Below are positions 1 to 11,138 of a stretch of DNA of 64,000 nucleotides, one piece after another (the first letter of the stretch is position 1; the number at the start of each line of letters is the position of its first letter). This stretch comes from Trema orientale (lineage: Eukaryota > Streptophyta > Magnoliopsida > Rosales > Cannabaceae), in the NCBI GenBank assembly GCA_002914845.1, contig JXTC01000079.1:737207-801206 (forward strand). Direction: 5' to 3'. The notes beneath the pieces were generated by a model. It was given only the letters and a program-made list of their open reading frames with translations, was not told where the DNA came from and searched no databases. The position numbers and the translations under genes are program-made.

Positions 1-623
1 ATTATCCGTCTGGTTTTACATTTTTTTTAGCATTGCTCAATTTCTGTGTAAGACATAAAACTTATAAAAAGTCCAACGGTTGGGGGAACTAAAAAGATTA
101 TCTACAAGTTTTCTTTTTCATTAATTATTTCACCCCACCCGCTGGCAAGAACGTATCGAACACTGTCACACTGGACCAGATGTCTAAGAAGTTGTTTCAA
201 CCCAGCCCAAATAGGCATTTCAAGCATTCTAGCCGAGTTTCACCGGTTGCCACGGGGTTTCGAACTTGAGACAGAAAGCTTGGGAGATTTAGACCCGGCA
301 TCCTGACCCCTTCCCAACACCTCAGTGGTACACGAAACCTAACTTTAATTCTTTAATTCAATAATGGCAAATCTCAAGTTGTCCATATTTGATGAGAAAT
401 GAATGAAGTCGACAATTTGTTGAATTCTTAAGAATCCTTCTTCTTTTTTTTTTTTTTTTTTGTCTCAATTACTAAATGAAAATCTCAAGAACTTGGTGCA
501 ACCCAATGATTGGGTCACAATCTACATTAAATACTACAACCTTGCTATGAGTTTTCACTGGTACTCCTAGATTTTTGCTTCCTTATCTGTTCTATCTTTT
601 CTCCTTGGTTTCTGCTAACAAAC
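1..623. other. Upstream flank of the broken UGT85 copy
   Basis: No coding region is supported here. The stretch contains a SINE-like segment (about 130-345) and a poly-T run near 446-463. The last 100 bases, directly before the ATG at 624, should be the old promoter and 5' UTR of the UGT85 pseudogene, but no clear TATA box stands out. Confidence 0.6.
130..345 (-). repeat. SINE-like sequence with a Pol III B-box-like motif
   Basis: Read on the minus strand, the segment has GTTCGAAACCCC (forward strand near 250-262), which resembles the tRNA/SINE B box GGTTCGANNCC. Upstream on that strand is a weak A-box-like stretch (TACCACTGAGGTGTTGGG, near 310-332). Composition is higher in GC than the flanks. 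No target-site duplication or clean poly-A tail was found, so this may be only a decayed fragment. Confidence 0.3.
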
Positions 624-1145
624 ATGGGGACGGTTGAGTTAAGAAAACCTCATGCAGTTGGTGTCCCATATACATCCCAAGGCCACGTTAACCCCATGAT
701 GGAACTTGCCAAAGCTTCTACACTTGAGAGGCTTCCATATTACCTTCGTCAACACTGAGTTCAACCATAAGGGGTTGATCCGGTCTAGAGGTCCTGAGTT
801 CGTCAAGGGCCTAAAAGACTTTAGGTTCGAGACCATAACAGAAGGTTTGCTACCTTCTGACTGGGACGCCACCCAAGATGTCCCGGCTTTATGTGATGTA
901 ACTAGAAAGAATTGTCTAGCTCCATTCAAAGAGCTGGTCTTGAAGCTCAATTCGTTGAATGATGAACAAGTGCCTCTGCTTGTAGTTATGAGCTTTATGA
1001 TGGAGTTATGAGCTTTGCGATCAAGGCTGGAGAGGAGTTGGGGATTCCAGAGGTTCAGTTTTGGACTGCCTCTGCTTGTAGCTTCATGGGTTACCTGAAT
1101 TATACTGAGCTTATTAATAGAGGCATCATTCCTTTCAAAGGTATA

Positions 1146-2272
1146 AGGTCTGTTCGGTAATATTTTTTTAAACAGTTTTATGTTTATTTAAGCGAAAATT
1201 TAAAAAATAGTGACGAAAGTAATGTTCGGTAATCCATTTTTGTTTTTTATTTTTTCATTAAAATTTCAAAAATTTTAGAAACAAAAATCTTTAAAAAAAT
1301 TTTTGAACACTTTTTTCCCCTTGTCTTCTCAAGGACAGACGCCATTAACGCAATCTCTTCAAAGTTTGTTTTCTTCTTCCGTCTCAATTGTCTCATTTCC
1401 TCACCCTTCACCGTCTCTTTCTTCAGGTAAATCTTTTTATGCCTTTTCTTCAAACTCTCTCAATATGATAAATGTCTCTCTAATGTTTGGATCCCTCTCC
1501 CATTAAAGGTTCTTGTCTCTATGTAACAATGATGACAACAAGATCAGATTCTTAGCATTGGGTTTTTCTTCTAATTAGTTATAATAATACTTCATTTTTT
1601 CTAGATTTTGGGTATACGTGTGTATTTATCTAGATTCTGATTATAGTTTTTTATGGCTACTTATATGGTTTTATCAATACGTTTCTAGATCTTGCTATAT
1701 AGGAACTCAATTTTAGAGAATTTATTTGGGTCAATGAGTTTTAACAACCCTTCATTTTTTTTTTCAATGCATTTCTTGATCTAGACAGGGAAAAATATTT
1801 GTACAACAATACAAACTATTCATTCTATACATGATTTGGGTAGCTTTTAGGTTCTCTATAATTTTCGATTGGCATCTTACATCTTTTATGAGAATTTTCA
1901 TTGCAGTTTGCTTCTTTCCAATGATTATATGTCCTTATAATTGTGATTTATGTTTTGTTGGTTGACAAGCATAGCATTAACACATTCATATATTGATTCA
2001 TGGTGGCTACCAAGTGTTTATTTATGTCTGAAAGAGAAAAAGACGATTGGTTTCTAGCTCCTAGATATTGCTTTCTAAGAGTATTGTTTATGAATATGAA
2101 TAGTTTTACGCTTTACTAGTTGACTACACAGTTGAATATGGTTTAAGCATTCACACACTCTCAACAATTTTGTATTTGAGGTTATCTTTGGTGGGAATGG
2201 GAGCATTCATAGAAATTCTAACTACATTTGTTGGGTATGCAATAACTCTATCTAGTATTACTTTAACTTAAC
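1146..2272 (+). repeat. Left arm of the inverted repeat
   Basis: Inverted counterpart of 7042-8164, colinear throughout with scattered substitutions and small indels. Landmarks in both arms are the CGGTAA-type end, the segment with a TTCAG/GTAAATC splice-donor-like junction near 1423-1432 (right arm near 7878), and the end near TTGCATACCC/GGGTATGCAA. The pyrimidine-rich stretch followed by the donor-like site resembles a plant 5' UTR and first intron, suggesting the arm derives from, or works as, a promoter-leader region. That last point is inference. Confidence 0.85.
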
Positions 2273-2566
2273 GATGCTAGAAGGCACAGAACTTATGTCG
2301 AACATCGCCATGTTCATGATAGCAAACACCACAAGCACGGATTGAGGCATCACAAGAATGGAGCTCAAAGCAAGCGAAGAAGCATTCACAATGATAACAA
2401 GCACAACCATCTTAAGAAGGGAGCCGATTATAATTACTGTCTTTATCATGTACACAAGGAAAAACACAAGCATAGTCATGTTCTGAGTTCAAGTGTTATG
2501 CAGCATTTTGATGACACCATAGGGCAGCGTAAGCAAAGAAAGGAAAGAGAGAAAGATAGAGGATAA
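2273..2566 (+). other. His/Lys/Arg-rich open stretch, possible captured exon
   Basis: Immediately inside the left arm the + strand stays open for about 97 codons in one frame (2273 to the stop at 2564-2566). The translation is dominated by His, Lys and Arg (for example HDSKHHKHG and KEKHKHSH) and ends with a basic stretch (RKQRKEREKDRG). This looks like the disordered basic tail of a plant nuclear or splicing-type protein rather than random AT-rich DNA. There is no matching sequence inside the right arm. It could be a host exon captured with the left arm. The protein family was not recognised, and chance or composition cannot be excluded. Confidence 0.3.
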
Positions 2567-3150
2567 TTAAGATGATTAGATATGAGAACAAAAAGGATCA
2601 CACACTGTAATTTGCATAACCAAATGGAAAGATAATTGAATATTTCGATGCCATATGATGATGTATCACTCACTCTAGAGAAACCATTCTAAGCACCATC
2701 CTCGCTAGTTTCTAAATGTCTTGAGAAGCGAATTTGAAGACATAAAACTATTTGACAACATATTTGTAGAATAGCCCTTTTCTCGGATTCAATAATAGTA
2801 GAAAATAAATGTATTATATCATTTACAGTGATTGTTACAAGTAAAACTTCATTTTGATAACTTTTGTTATATATATCTCAGCTTCGAATGCCATGATTCA
2901 TCTGATGGGGGAATAATACGTAGAGACTAGTTGGACTCACAAAAAACAAAACTTCAAATCTGACCCTGACCAAAACTATAGGTCATCTTTGATTTCGGAG
3001 TGATCACAATAACTGTTCCCTTCTGTACATTGTCCTAATGTATTGTTAATCATTACCCTTATCCTTCTTGGTTACCAAGTTGTCATATTTTGCATCACTT
3101 ACCATAATTAACTTCCTACTACATGTACTTTGAGTTGAATATGTAGAACT

Positions 3151-5462
3151 TTATGCTTTTTCCTTTTCTTCTATAGCTTTCTCCATGATTTGGACTTGGA
3201 AACCATTTGGGAATTGTAAACCAGGAGTTCGGACTATATTACCTCCTCCAATTGCATTCCACCTGAAAAAGTCCAGAACTTTGCTAGTTAGTCTCTCTCC
3301 CGATCTTCTCTATTGCGTATCTATCTATCTAATGCTGAAAGAGACTTTCTTACCTATACTTTTTAACCAAGCAATGGAGAAATACCGCCATTTGCACCTT
3401 AGTAAATTCTGTTACAACGCAGAACCTCATGCCACCACCAAAAGCCATGAAATGTTTAGAACCACCATTTAGTTCAATTCCCTAAAACAAGAAAAAGAAT
3501 ACGCTTAGAGGTCTGAAGTAGTTCAATATCTCTCTCTTTCTCCTTGTTTTTTCTTTTTTCTTTTTGTTTTTTTTTTTTTCCAATGCAGTTTGAAGATAAA
3601 ATCAGTAAAATAGCTTACCTCCCATCTCCAAGGATTGAAGGCTAGAGGATCTTCATATTTTGCTGGGTTTAGGTGCACAGCTGGGGGACAGACCATAATT
3701 GCCCAACCTGCTGGAATTGTATATCCTGTATTGAGACCAATGTAGTTTAGCTTTACTATGTCATTAAACGCTAACACTTAAAACTAGGGAGTTTTTAATT
3801 TACTACATGGAATACATACGTACCCTTAAACTGGATATCTCTTAGTGATTTCCTGAAGATACCAGGAACTATGTTTGCCAGTCTGACTGTTTCATGAATG
3901 ACCTGCAAGTTGAACCTGTCAGTTTGTATAACAAAGATATTCACAGCTAATGTTCTTATCTTAATATCTTATGAAGTCATGAAATGGGTGTATTTAACCC
4001 ACCTGAAATGTAAATGTCATTGATTTGTATTCTTTCCATGTAATTCCAGAATAGGCATGTTCTCGATTTTTTAGTATTCTTTCATGCTCCTCCTGGAAAA
4101 AGGGTGGTAGCAAGAGTTAAAAGCATGTCAGTTAAGGTGACAGTTAATGCCTGTGAATACAATGGATTTTAGACTTTCGCATACCGTTAACTCTTTTAAC
4201 ACCAGAGGATGTTCTCCGAGAAGCTTAACAGTTAGAGTTATAGCTAAGGAAGTTGTTTCAAAGCTGGCAAAGAGAAGCACAAACATTAGATCCAAAGTAA
4301 TTGCCTCTGTGAGAATTGTTCCCTCTTTCTGAAGTTCTTCAAGGACATAATCGAAAAAATCGCTTTGCTGCTTTCTGGGGTTTGCCCGTCTTTCTTGTAG
4401 CAAGTTCTTCAGCATTGTCATTGCCCTTTTCCTACCCTGAGAACAACTTGGAAGAGTCAAGACCAAGAGAATAGAACAAAATATCATAAACATTAACAAT
4501 AGAAAATTAGAAGGGTATTTATATAATTTTCAGTCAGAGAAAGTTCACGAGGACCTGATGAAAATTCTGCCTTTTATTACACAAACTACTTTGTGATAAG
4601 CTATAAATATTACCTGTAAACATTTGTGATAAGCTGTTCCAGGAATGTTCAATGGAAAGGAGATAAGTCCCTGAATGAAAGCAACAAAGTTCTCCCTTAG
4701 ATTCTCAGATGAGTTGTTTTGATCATAGCTAATCAGCTTCTTAGCTGTCAAGTCAAATATCATCTGCAGATACCAATATATATGGTCAGACTTGGAATGA
4801 TATATACATGGTGAGTCTCAATGGCTAGAAGAACAGCTAGTCTAAAACTAATTACCCTTGCAGTTGCTTCTTTCAGTTCCACCATATCCTGACTTGACCA
4901 GTGCTGTAATTTTCCATTGGCCGCTTGTTCAACTTCAGGAAGCATCCTTTTAAGGCTTTCAGGACCAAAGAGATTGAGCACCATGTTTTTTAGGTACTTA
5001 TACATGAACCCATGTAAGGAACCAACATTTTGCCTTCCAAAGATTTCTGTGAAGGTATCTGGATACCAACTCTGAAACAAATGTCCCTCTTGTTGAAAGA
5101 TGAAGTAATTAAAATCTGGGTCTGTGGATATAACAACTGGTCTTCCCACCAAACTGGTCTTGAATATGGATCCATGCCTGGGCCAGTAAATGCACAACAT
5201 TACATGAAAGAAGATTGAAGGCTTTTAAGAACAAGAAAATCAGGGTTGGTTATCAAAAAGCTTACCTTTTCGTCCTTTTCTTAATGAAAGGAGGGATATC
5301 AGACGAAGTGTTGGGACTAAAGAAATGGAGGGTCTCTCCTAGAAGTGGCAATCCCATTGAACCTGGTGGGAGTTTTCCATTAATGCATCTGGGATTTCTC
5401 CATCTATACACCCAATGTGTTATGCTTATAATAACTAAAGCTCCAATCGAAAGAGCCCACAT
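3151..5462 (-). CDS. CYP87A: Cytochrome P450, CYP87A type, nine exons, intact frame
   Basis: Exons (minus strand): 5266-5462, 4856-5177, 4614-4763, 4185-4436, 4003-4092, 3824-3902, 3619-3725, 3354-3481, 3151-3262. All junctions are GT-AG and the phases add to 1437 nt, 478 aa plus TAA. The start is at MWALSIGAL, the usual CYP87A start; an in-frame ATG 12 codons upstream (5496-5498) is possible. Order: N-terminal membrane anchor, Pro-rich hinge PPGSMGLPLLGE, I-helix FASFETTS (about 279-286), ETVR (341-344), FNPWRW region, and heme loop FGGGMRFCVV (413-422). The last residue of the heme signature FxxGxRxCxG is Val422 instead of Gly, a change attributable to one base, which could weaken or abolish activity. 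P450s of this kind act on the ER membrane as monooxygenases. CYP87 members oxidise sterols and triterpenes: CYP87D enzymes hydroxylate triterpenes, some CYP87A enzymes cleave the sterol side chain, and rice CYP87A3 is auxin-responsive. The substrate here is unknown. The gene lies inside the inverted-arm element, antisense to the UGT pseudogene. Confidence 0.93.
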
Positions 5463-5637
5463 CTTGGAAACTTGTCCAGAAAAAGAATGATGATACAATT
5501 TCTTGATTTGGGCTTTGACAGAATGAGAATGAGAAGAAGAAGTTGAGGTAGAGGTAGAAACGTGGGAATGAATATTAGACAGAGAGGAGAAGAAGAAAGT
5601 GCTGGCATGTATATCTCAGCAACTTTTTACGAAACTT

Positions 5638-5646
5638 CTTAAATAG
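5638..5646 (-). promoter_or_regulatory. TATA-like box of the CYP87A gene
   Basis: On the minus strand the sequence CTATTTAAG lies about 175 bases before the chosen ATG, followed by a pyrimidine-rich leader typical of plant 5' UTRs. Position and composition fit a core promoter. A stretch starting GGTGCCGTTTGGTAAC just upstream (from about 5660) resembles a MITE end, so the promoter may have been built next to a repeat. Confidence 0.4.
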
Positions 5647-5865
5647 GCAAAGCCAAGGTGCCGTTTGGTAACATTTTCGTTTTTTGTTTTTCAAATGAAA
5701 AAGTAAAAATATTTCTTTTATTTTGTTTTTTGTTTTTTGAAAACAAAAATATGTTTGGTAACTATTACTTTTTGTTTTTAAAAATTAAAATAAAAAATAG
5801 TATAATAATACACAATTACTAAGACAGCTACTTGACATTTTGAAAGCATTAAAAATAAACACAGA

Positions 5866-5938
5866 AGGATGAGAGAGAAAGTAAAGAAATAGAGAGATGA
5901 GAGAGAAAGTAAAGAAATAGAGAGATGAGAGAGAAAGT
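5866..5938 (+). repeat. Purine-rich 28-bp tandem repeat
   Basis: A unit of about 28 bp (GATGAGAGAGAAAGTAAAGA plus AATAGAGA) occurs twice in full and once in part. It lies upstream of the CYP87A gene, so on the gene's own strand it is a CT-rich tract. Confidence 0.7.
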
Positions 5939-5946
5939 TCAAAGAG

Positions 5947-7041
5947 AAAGTTTAGAAAGAGAGGGAAGAAAGTGTAAAAAGAAAGGGAAGAGGGAGAGTA
6001 TAGAAAGAGAATAATGTGCAGCACTATCACTGTTGAAGAAGTCCATTATCTTTCAACACAAACCTCCTGTCTTAGCAAAAAGCAGCCATATCGCAAATCT
6101 GCACACAAGAATAATTCATGAATTAAACCATAGCTAAAGTTTTATACAATAATAATTAAAAAAAAAAGAGCCATTTTAAACAATTAAAAAAGAAAACAAA
6201 AACACAATATCAAGACCCTAAATCTCATCTAATTCAAGCCACCATTAGCATTTATGAGAAGGTAACAATTCGTCTCTGATTCTGGCTCTGCCAAAATAAG
6301 TTTACTCGGAATCAAACACAGAATTCAATCACACAATTGAGAGAGAGAGAGTTAATCCTTCAAGTGAGTTGCATAATTTTACGATTCTTTGGCTGGTCAA
6401 TGTACTGAGTGAAATTCTCATTGTTGGGTTTAGACCAGATACCAGAATACTAAAGCAAAAGTCAGTTTTCCAAATAATCGAACTAAGAAATAAACTTGAT
6501 AAAATAACCCAATCCTCTATTTGGTTTTCACGTCAAGTAATTTTCGGTGGCTTTTCTCCATTTTGAGATCCAAATAGAGCTAAGCACTGAAATTTATATT
6601 CATTATTTAGAACTTAATTCCTTTCTGCTTTTCTGGCTATTTATTACACAAGTTAATACCTTCATCAGAGTTCTCTCCGCATCAGCTCCTTTCTCACTGC
6701 ATACATAATCTTTAAACTGAGATGCTAAGTACTGGAGATCACTAACCCAGAAAACACATCCAAAACTGAACATACAATATTCTTTCGCGGTCAAAGTATT
6801 AAAGCCTAAGCCTTCAGCAAAATAGTCTAATTATGAAGTCTATTATCGTGTAATGCTCTTATTAATGACCTATGAAAAAGCCTAAACCTTCAACAAAAAG
6901 GTCCATTTGTGGATTTTCTCTCAACTTGTATTTATTGAAATGAACTTGCTGAGATTTTAAGTACGCATTGAATTATTAACCACAAAACACAGCTCAAATA
7001 TGTCAAAGAGAACCAAAGCAACCCAAACCAAGAAAAGGGTA
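5947..7041. other. Interior of the inverted-arm element, right of the P450
   Basis: About 1.1 kb of AT-rich sequence between the P450 promoter and the right arm. No coding region or RNA gene is supported. A GA microsatellite is near 6339-6352. It could be native upstream DNA of the P450 carried along, which would mean that more than a coding sequence was captured. Confidence 0.5.
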
Positions 7042-8164
7042 ACACTTAATTTAAAATAGTTCTAGATAGAGTTATTGCATACCCACCAAATGTAGTTAGA
7101 ATTTCAACAAGTGCTCCCATTCCCACCATAGATAACCTCAAATACAAAATTGCTGAGAGTGTGAGAATGCTTAAAACATATTCGTATTATAAACAATACC
7201 CTTAGAAAGCAATATCTGGGAGCTAGAAACCAAGCATCTTTTTCGCTTTCAGACATATAAACAAACACTTGGTAGCCACCATGAATCAATACATGAATGT
7301 GTCAATGCCATGCTTGTAAACCAACAAAACACAAATCAAACAATTATAAGGACATATAATCATTGGAAAGAAGTAAACTACAATGAAAATTCCAATAAAA
7401 GATGTAAGACGCCAATCGAAAATTATAAACAACCTAAAAACAAACCAAATCATGTATACAATGAATAGTTTGTATTGTTGTACAAATATTTTCTCCTGCC
7501 TAGATCAAGAAAGGCATTGGAAAAAAAATATGAAGGGTTTTGTTAAAACTCCTTGACCCAAATAAATTCTCTAAAATTGAGTCCTTATATAGCAAGATCT
7601 AGACACGTACTGATAAAACCAATATAAGTAGCCATAAGCAACTATAATCAGAACCTAGATAAATACACACAGATACCCAAAATCTAGAAAAAATGAAGTA
7701 TTATTATAACTAATTAGAAGAAAAACCCAATGCTAAGAACCTGATAGTCATCATTGTTACACAGAGACAAGAACCTTTAACGGGAGAGGGATCCAAACAT
7801 TAGAGAGACATTTCTCATATTGAGAGAGTCTGAGAGAGATCTAGCGAGAGAGAGTGAGAGAAAAGGCATGAGAAGATTTACCTGATGAAAGAGACAGCGG
7901 AGGGTGAAGAAATGAGACAATTGAGACTGAAGAAGAAAGCAAGCTTTAAGAAGATCGCGATATTGGCATCTGTCATTGAGAAGACAATGGAAAAAAAGTG
8001 TTCAAAAAAATTTTAAAAGTAAAAGATTTTTGTTTCTAAAATTTTTAAAATTTAATGAAAAATTAAAAAAAATGGATTACCGAACTTTACTTTCCTCACT
8101 GTTTTTTTAAATTTTCGCTTAAGTAAACATAAAACTGTTTAAAGAAATGTTACCGAACAGACCC
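7042..8164 (-). repeat. Right arm of the inverted repeat
   Basis: Inverted copy of 1146-2272. The outer end is TTACCGAACAGACCC (8150-8164) and the inner boundary is around AACACTTAATTTAAAATAG. Arm-to-arm differences are frequent small substitutions, so the arms are not the product of a very recent inversion or an assembly duplication. Confidence 0.85.
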
Positions 8165-8929
8165 ATAGTAATCACTTTCTTAAGACTCCACTTGCTATAT
8201 TATGTTTTAAGTTTTACTAGAGTTAGAAAAGTACAATACTTTATCCTTTGATTTTTTTTTGGAGGTTATGTATCTGAGTCCAATTAATTAATTAATTGTA
8301 TTTATTAAAGAACATGAGACTTACTTTAATGGTCTTCCTCTAGAAATATTCATTTTATGGCAAAATACGACAGATTCTACTTTCAAGTAATGGGAAACAA
8401 CATAAAGGTCAATAAATTGGATTTCTGCCAGTCTTATCTTATCAAATATTTATTGTGGCAAAGACAATCGAGAGGTCAAGTTTGTCTTGTTCCTTGGTCC
8501 TTAAAGTCCGGAAAAAGCATAGGATTTCTATGCCACCGAATTATATTTTCTGTTGGGGAATGGTATCATGATTCATCTGCATACGCAAATATGATTATGT
8601 TTATAGATGGAGACAAACGTGCAAGTTTGACTAAATTCTCAACGAACATATTGATATGTCATCTTATTGAAACTGCCACAAAGTTAAATGATACAACAAC
8701 TTAAATATAGGAAATGCAATGTCATTCTTTAAAATATAAGGCTTTTTATACATGAATGCCATGTTGTTGGGAATCTTGGGTACACTAAATTTGTTATTCA
8801 GATATTTATTAAATAATTTACTACCATTTCTATCCAATATTCAAATTTTTATAGACCTGAGTTTGGATCTCCAAAGAAGTTGAATTTGTTTCAGACAATA
8901 TATAACTCAAGCCTCTATATATTTTCAGA
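8165..8929 (+). other. Remaining intron of the UGT85 pseudogene
   Basis: AT-rich DNA from the end of the inverted-arm element to the AG acceptor at 8928-8929. An open frame of 115 codons at 8357-8704 shows no recognisable domain and sits in intron, so it is not called. Confidence 0.6.
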
Positions 8930-9841
8930 TGAAAACTTCATGCAAGATGGTACACTTGACACACCAGTAGACTGGATCCCAGGCATGAAAAACATAAGGC
9001 TCAAGGACATGCCAAGCTTCATCAGAACTTTGGACAGTATAATGTTCGATTTCACGGGATCAGAAGCAAGAGACTGCTTGAAATCATCTGGAATCATCTT
9101 CAACACATTCCACGAATTCGAACACGAAGTATTGGAAGCAATCTTAGCCAAGTTTCCCAAGATCTACACAATAGGTCCCCTTCCTCTGCTCAACAGGCAT
9201 ATTCCGGCTAAAAGTTAACTCAGGTCACTGAGTTCAAGCTTGTGGAAAGAAGTCACAACATGTCTTGAATGGCTAGACCAAAAACAAGCCAATTCAGTTG
9301 TCTATGTAAACTATGGCAGTGTCACTACAATGACAGACCAGCATTTCAAGGAGTTTGCTTGGGGGCTTGCAAAAAGCAAGCATTCCTTTTCGTGGATAGT
9401 TAGGCCTGATGTTGTGACAGGTGGTGATTTACTATCTTTGCCCGAAGGATAGAGGACTGTTAGTGAGTTGGTGTCCACGGCTCAAAGTGTTGGACCATCC
9501 ATCAGTTGTGATTTTCTTAACTCGTTGCGGTTGGAATTCATGTATGGAAACTATTAGTGCTAGTATGCCTGTGATTTGCTGGCCTTTCTTTGCTGATTAG
9601 CACACTAATTGCCAGTATGCTTGCACAACTTGGGGGATTAGAATGGAGGTCAACAACGATGTCAAGCGTGACCAAGTTGCAACGCTCGTAAAGGAGATGA
9701 TCGAAGGAGATGAAGGGATGAAACTGAGGGAAAAGGCTTTGGAGTGGAAGAAGAAGGCTGTTGAAGCTAGTGATACTGGGGGTTTCATCTTACAATGATT
9801 TTGATAAACTGGTTAAAGAGGCTCTCAATGCTCGAGCTTGA

Positions 9842-10987
9842 TTGAATTGTGTTCAATAAAAGATCCGTTGTTTATAATGTGGATCAACTTTATTGCTCAT
9901 ATATAGTCATTCAAAGATAAGATTTATCCTTTCTTGAGGTCTAATGTACCATGAACTGAAATCTTCTAGTTGTCTAAATTCTATTTTGCAACACCAAGTG
10001 TATGTTTGACACAATCAAAAACACTATGTTCACAAGGCTAATTCCAAGTTCTTTTCTGAAAGGTTACTAGCTGATAAAATTATTATGTATGTCAAGATTT
10101 CAACACAAGAGATTGATATGGTAAACTAATCCTCATATGTCATAGCTAGCTGCAGCCTCTGTGTAAGGTATTATGACCTGAATCTAATAGAAGTTCACAT
10201 AGCAGTTGCAACTTCAAATCAAAACTTCAAAATTTACAAAGTTGCAAGTGTGTTCACTCGACATTCATCAAACTCATATGGAATGGCAACAATTCCTAAA
10301 AGTTCGGAGTGAGGTCATTCTCCACAATATTCACTACATCTGTATTAAATTTTAAAATGCCCAAATCCTAATGAGGTCATCACCTAAAAAGATTTCATAA
10401 TCACAAAAAATGTTTATAAAATTATGTTTGGTTTGATTCCTTCAAAGGATAGGTAGATAACCAAGTTGCAAAAGCTAAGTACATGTACAAATCCGGGATT
10501 AAATCAAATGTTCCAAAAATTACTTCCAAACGTAAGAAACACCTCTTAAGATTCCATACAGGCTCATTTACCTTGGAATTTTCTTAAATTTTCAAATACT
10601 CTCTTAAATTTCATATTACCATGAAATTGTCTCTTTAAATTCCATACACGATTTTTCTATGGAATTTTCCAATTGTCAATACAAACCTTCCTTGAACTAA
10701 AATAGCTTGATCTCTTGTAGACAATTACTAAATTAAATTCGTCAAGTGCGTAGTCCCAATTCCAAATCCACCCAAATTGCCTTTTAAGTTACTCAAGTAA
10801 TTACGTCATAATCATTGGAACAAACTAAGGTACTCTGTTTAGGGTTCTTTACCACAATTTCCATCAAATTGAAGGGGGGGGGAAAAAAAAAAAGGCCTGA
10901 AATTTGAAACTTACAAACAAATTATGTCTTTTCGGGTCAAAAACAACAAAAAGGATAAATTCTAACCTAAGATTGCCTTTTCATTTT
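9842..10987. other. 3' flank of the UGT85 pseudogene
   Basis: The first 300 bases (TTGAATTGTGTTCAATAAAAG and on) are homologous to 30185-30500 and represent the old 3' UTR and flank. The remainder is AT-rich without genes; a G-run followed by an A-run lies near 10875-10892. Confidence 0.6.
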
Positions 10988-11138
10988 AGGGCTTGTTTGG
11001 ATATATTTTGTTTTTCTATTTTTTAAAAAATGATTAAAATGGTTGGATATTCTCAAGCAAATCTTGAGTAGATCTTCACCTTTCATTTCATTTTAAAAAA
11101 TAGAAAATAAAAAATTTAAGTGGATCCAAACAAGTCCT
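10988..11138. mobile_element. Short MITE with TTTGGAT-type inverted ends
   Basis: The left end AGGGCTTGTTTGGAT and the right end ATCCAAACAAGTCCT are inverted repeats, and the inner sequence folds as a near-palindrome of T- and A-rich arms around a short centre. Length is about 150 bp. The right-hand flank (TCCTATGAGAAGTATTTTAAAGTCAAC) is repeated about 65 bp further on (11132-11173 and 11197-11232), a local duplication. Confidence 0.6.

Larger units (their letters stand above)
1146..8164. mobile_element. 7-kb inverted-arm element carrying an intact P450 gene
   Basis: The two ends are inverted copies of each other over about 1.1 kb. The left end reads AGGTCTGTTCGGTAA from 1146, and the right end read backwards is GGGTCTGTTCGGTAA from 8164. 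Direct flanks are ATA (1143-1145) and ATA (8165-8167), a possible 3-bp target duplication. The block lies entirely inside the single intron of the UGT85 pseudogene, only five bases after its GT donor. It encloses a nine-exon CYP87A gene on the minus strand and a His/Lys-rich coding-like stretch. No transposase is visible, so it would be non-autonomous. The superfamily is not settled: the terminal GGGTCTGTTCGG and short duplication suggest PIF/Harbinger or hAT-like ends, while the long arms and cargo suggest a Pack-type Mutator-like element. Confidence 0.7.
624..9841 (+). pseudogene. UGT85-type glycosyltransferase pseudogene, intron filled by a 7-kb insertion
   Basis: Two-exon relative of the intact UGT85 genes at 26960 and 35956. 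Exon 1 is 624-1140. It starts with the family motif KPHAVGVPYTSQGHVNPM and keeps the catalytic-His region. One extra base near 711 shifts the frame, and a second frame change near 985-1010 precedes the conserved DGVMSF region. Exon 2 (8930-9841) begins at the same AG/ATGAAAAC acceptor as the intact copies. It carries an in-frame TAA at 9216-9218 where the paralogs encode AES-R/Q, a deletion of about 20 nt near 9447, and a TAG at 9598-9600 replacing the Gln after the PSPG box. The PSPG region is therefore read in broken frames. The intron (1141-8929) contains the inverted-arm element and the CYP87A gene. The lesions are multiple and unlinked, so this is an old, dead copy. The 3' flank (9842-10140) resembles the remnant at 30165-30420. 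Confidence 0.92.

Noticed and set aside
624..5462. CYP87A and UGT85 as a metabolic gene cluster
   Set aside because: Adjacency is explained by insertion of the P450-bearing block into a dead UGT copy; there is no sequence evidence that the two act in one pathway.
8357..8704. Open frame of 115 codons, + strand
   Set aside because: It lies in the intron of the UGT85 pseudogene, has no recognisable domain and an unremarkable composition.
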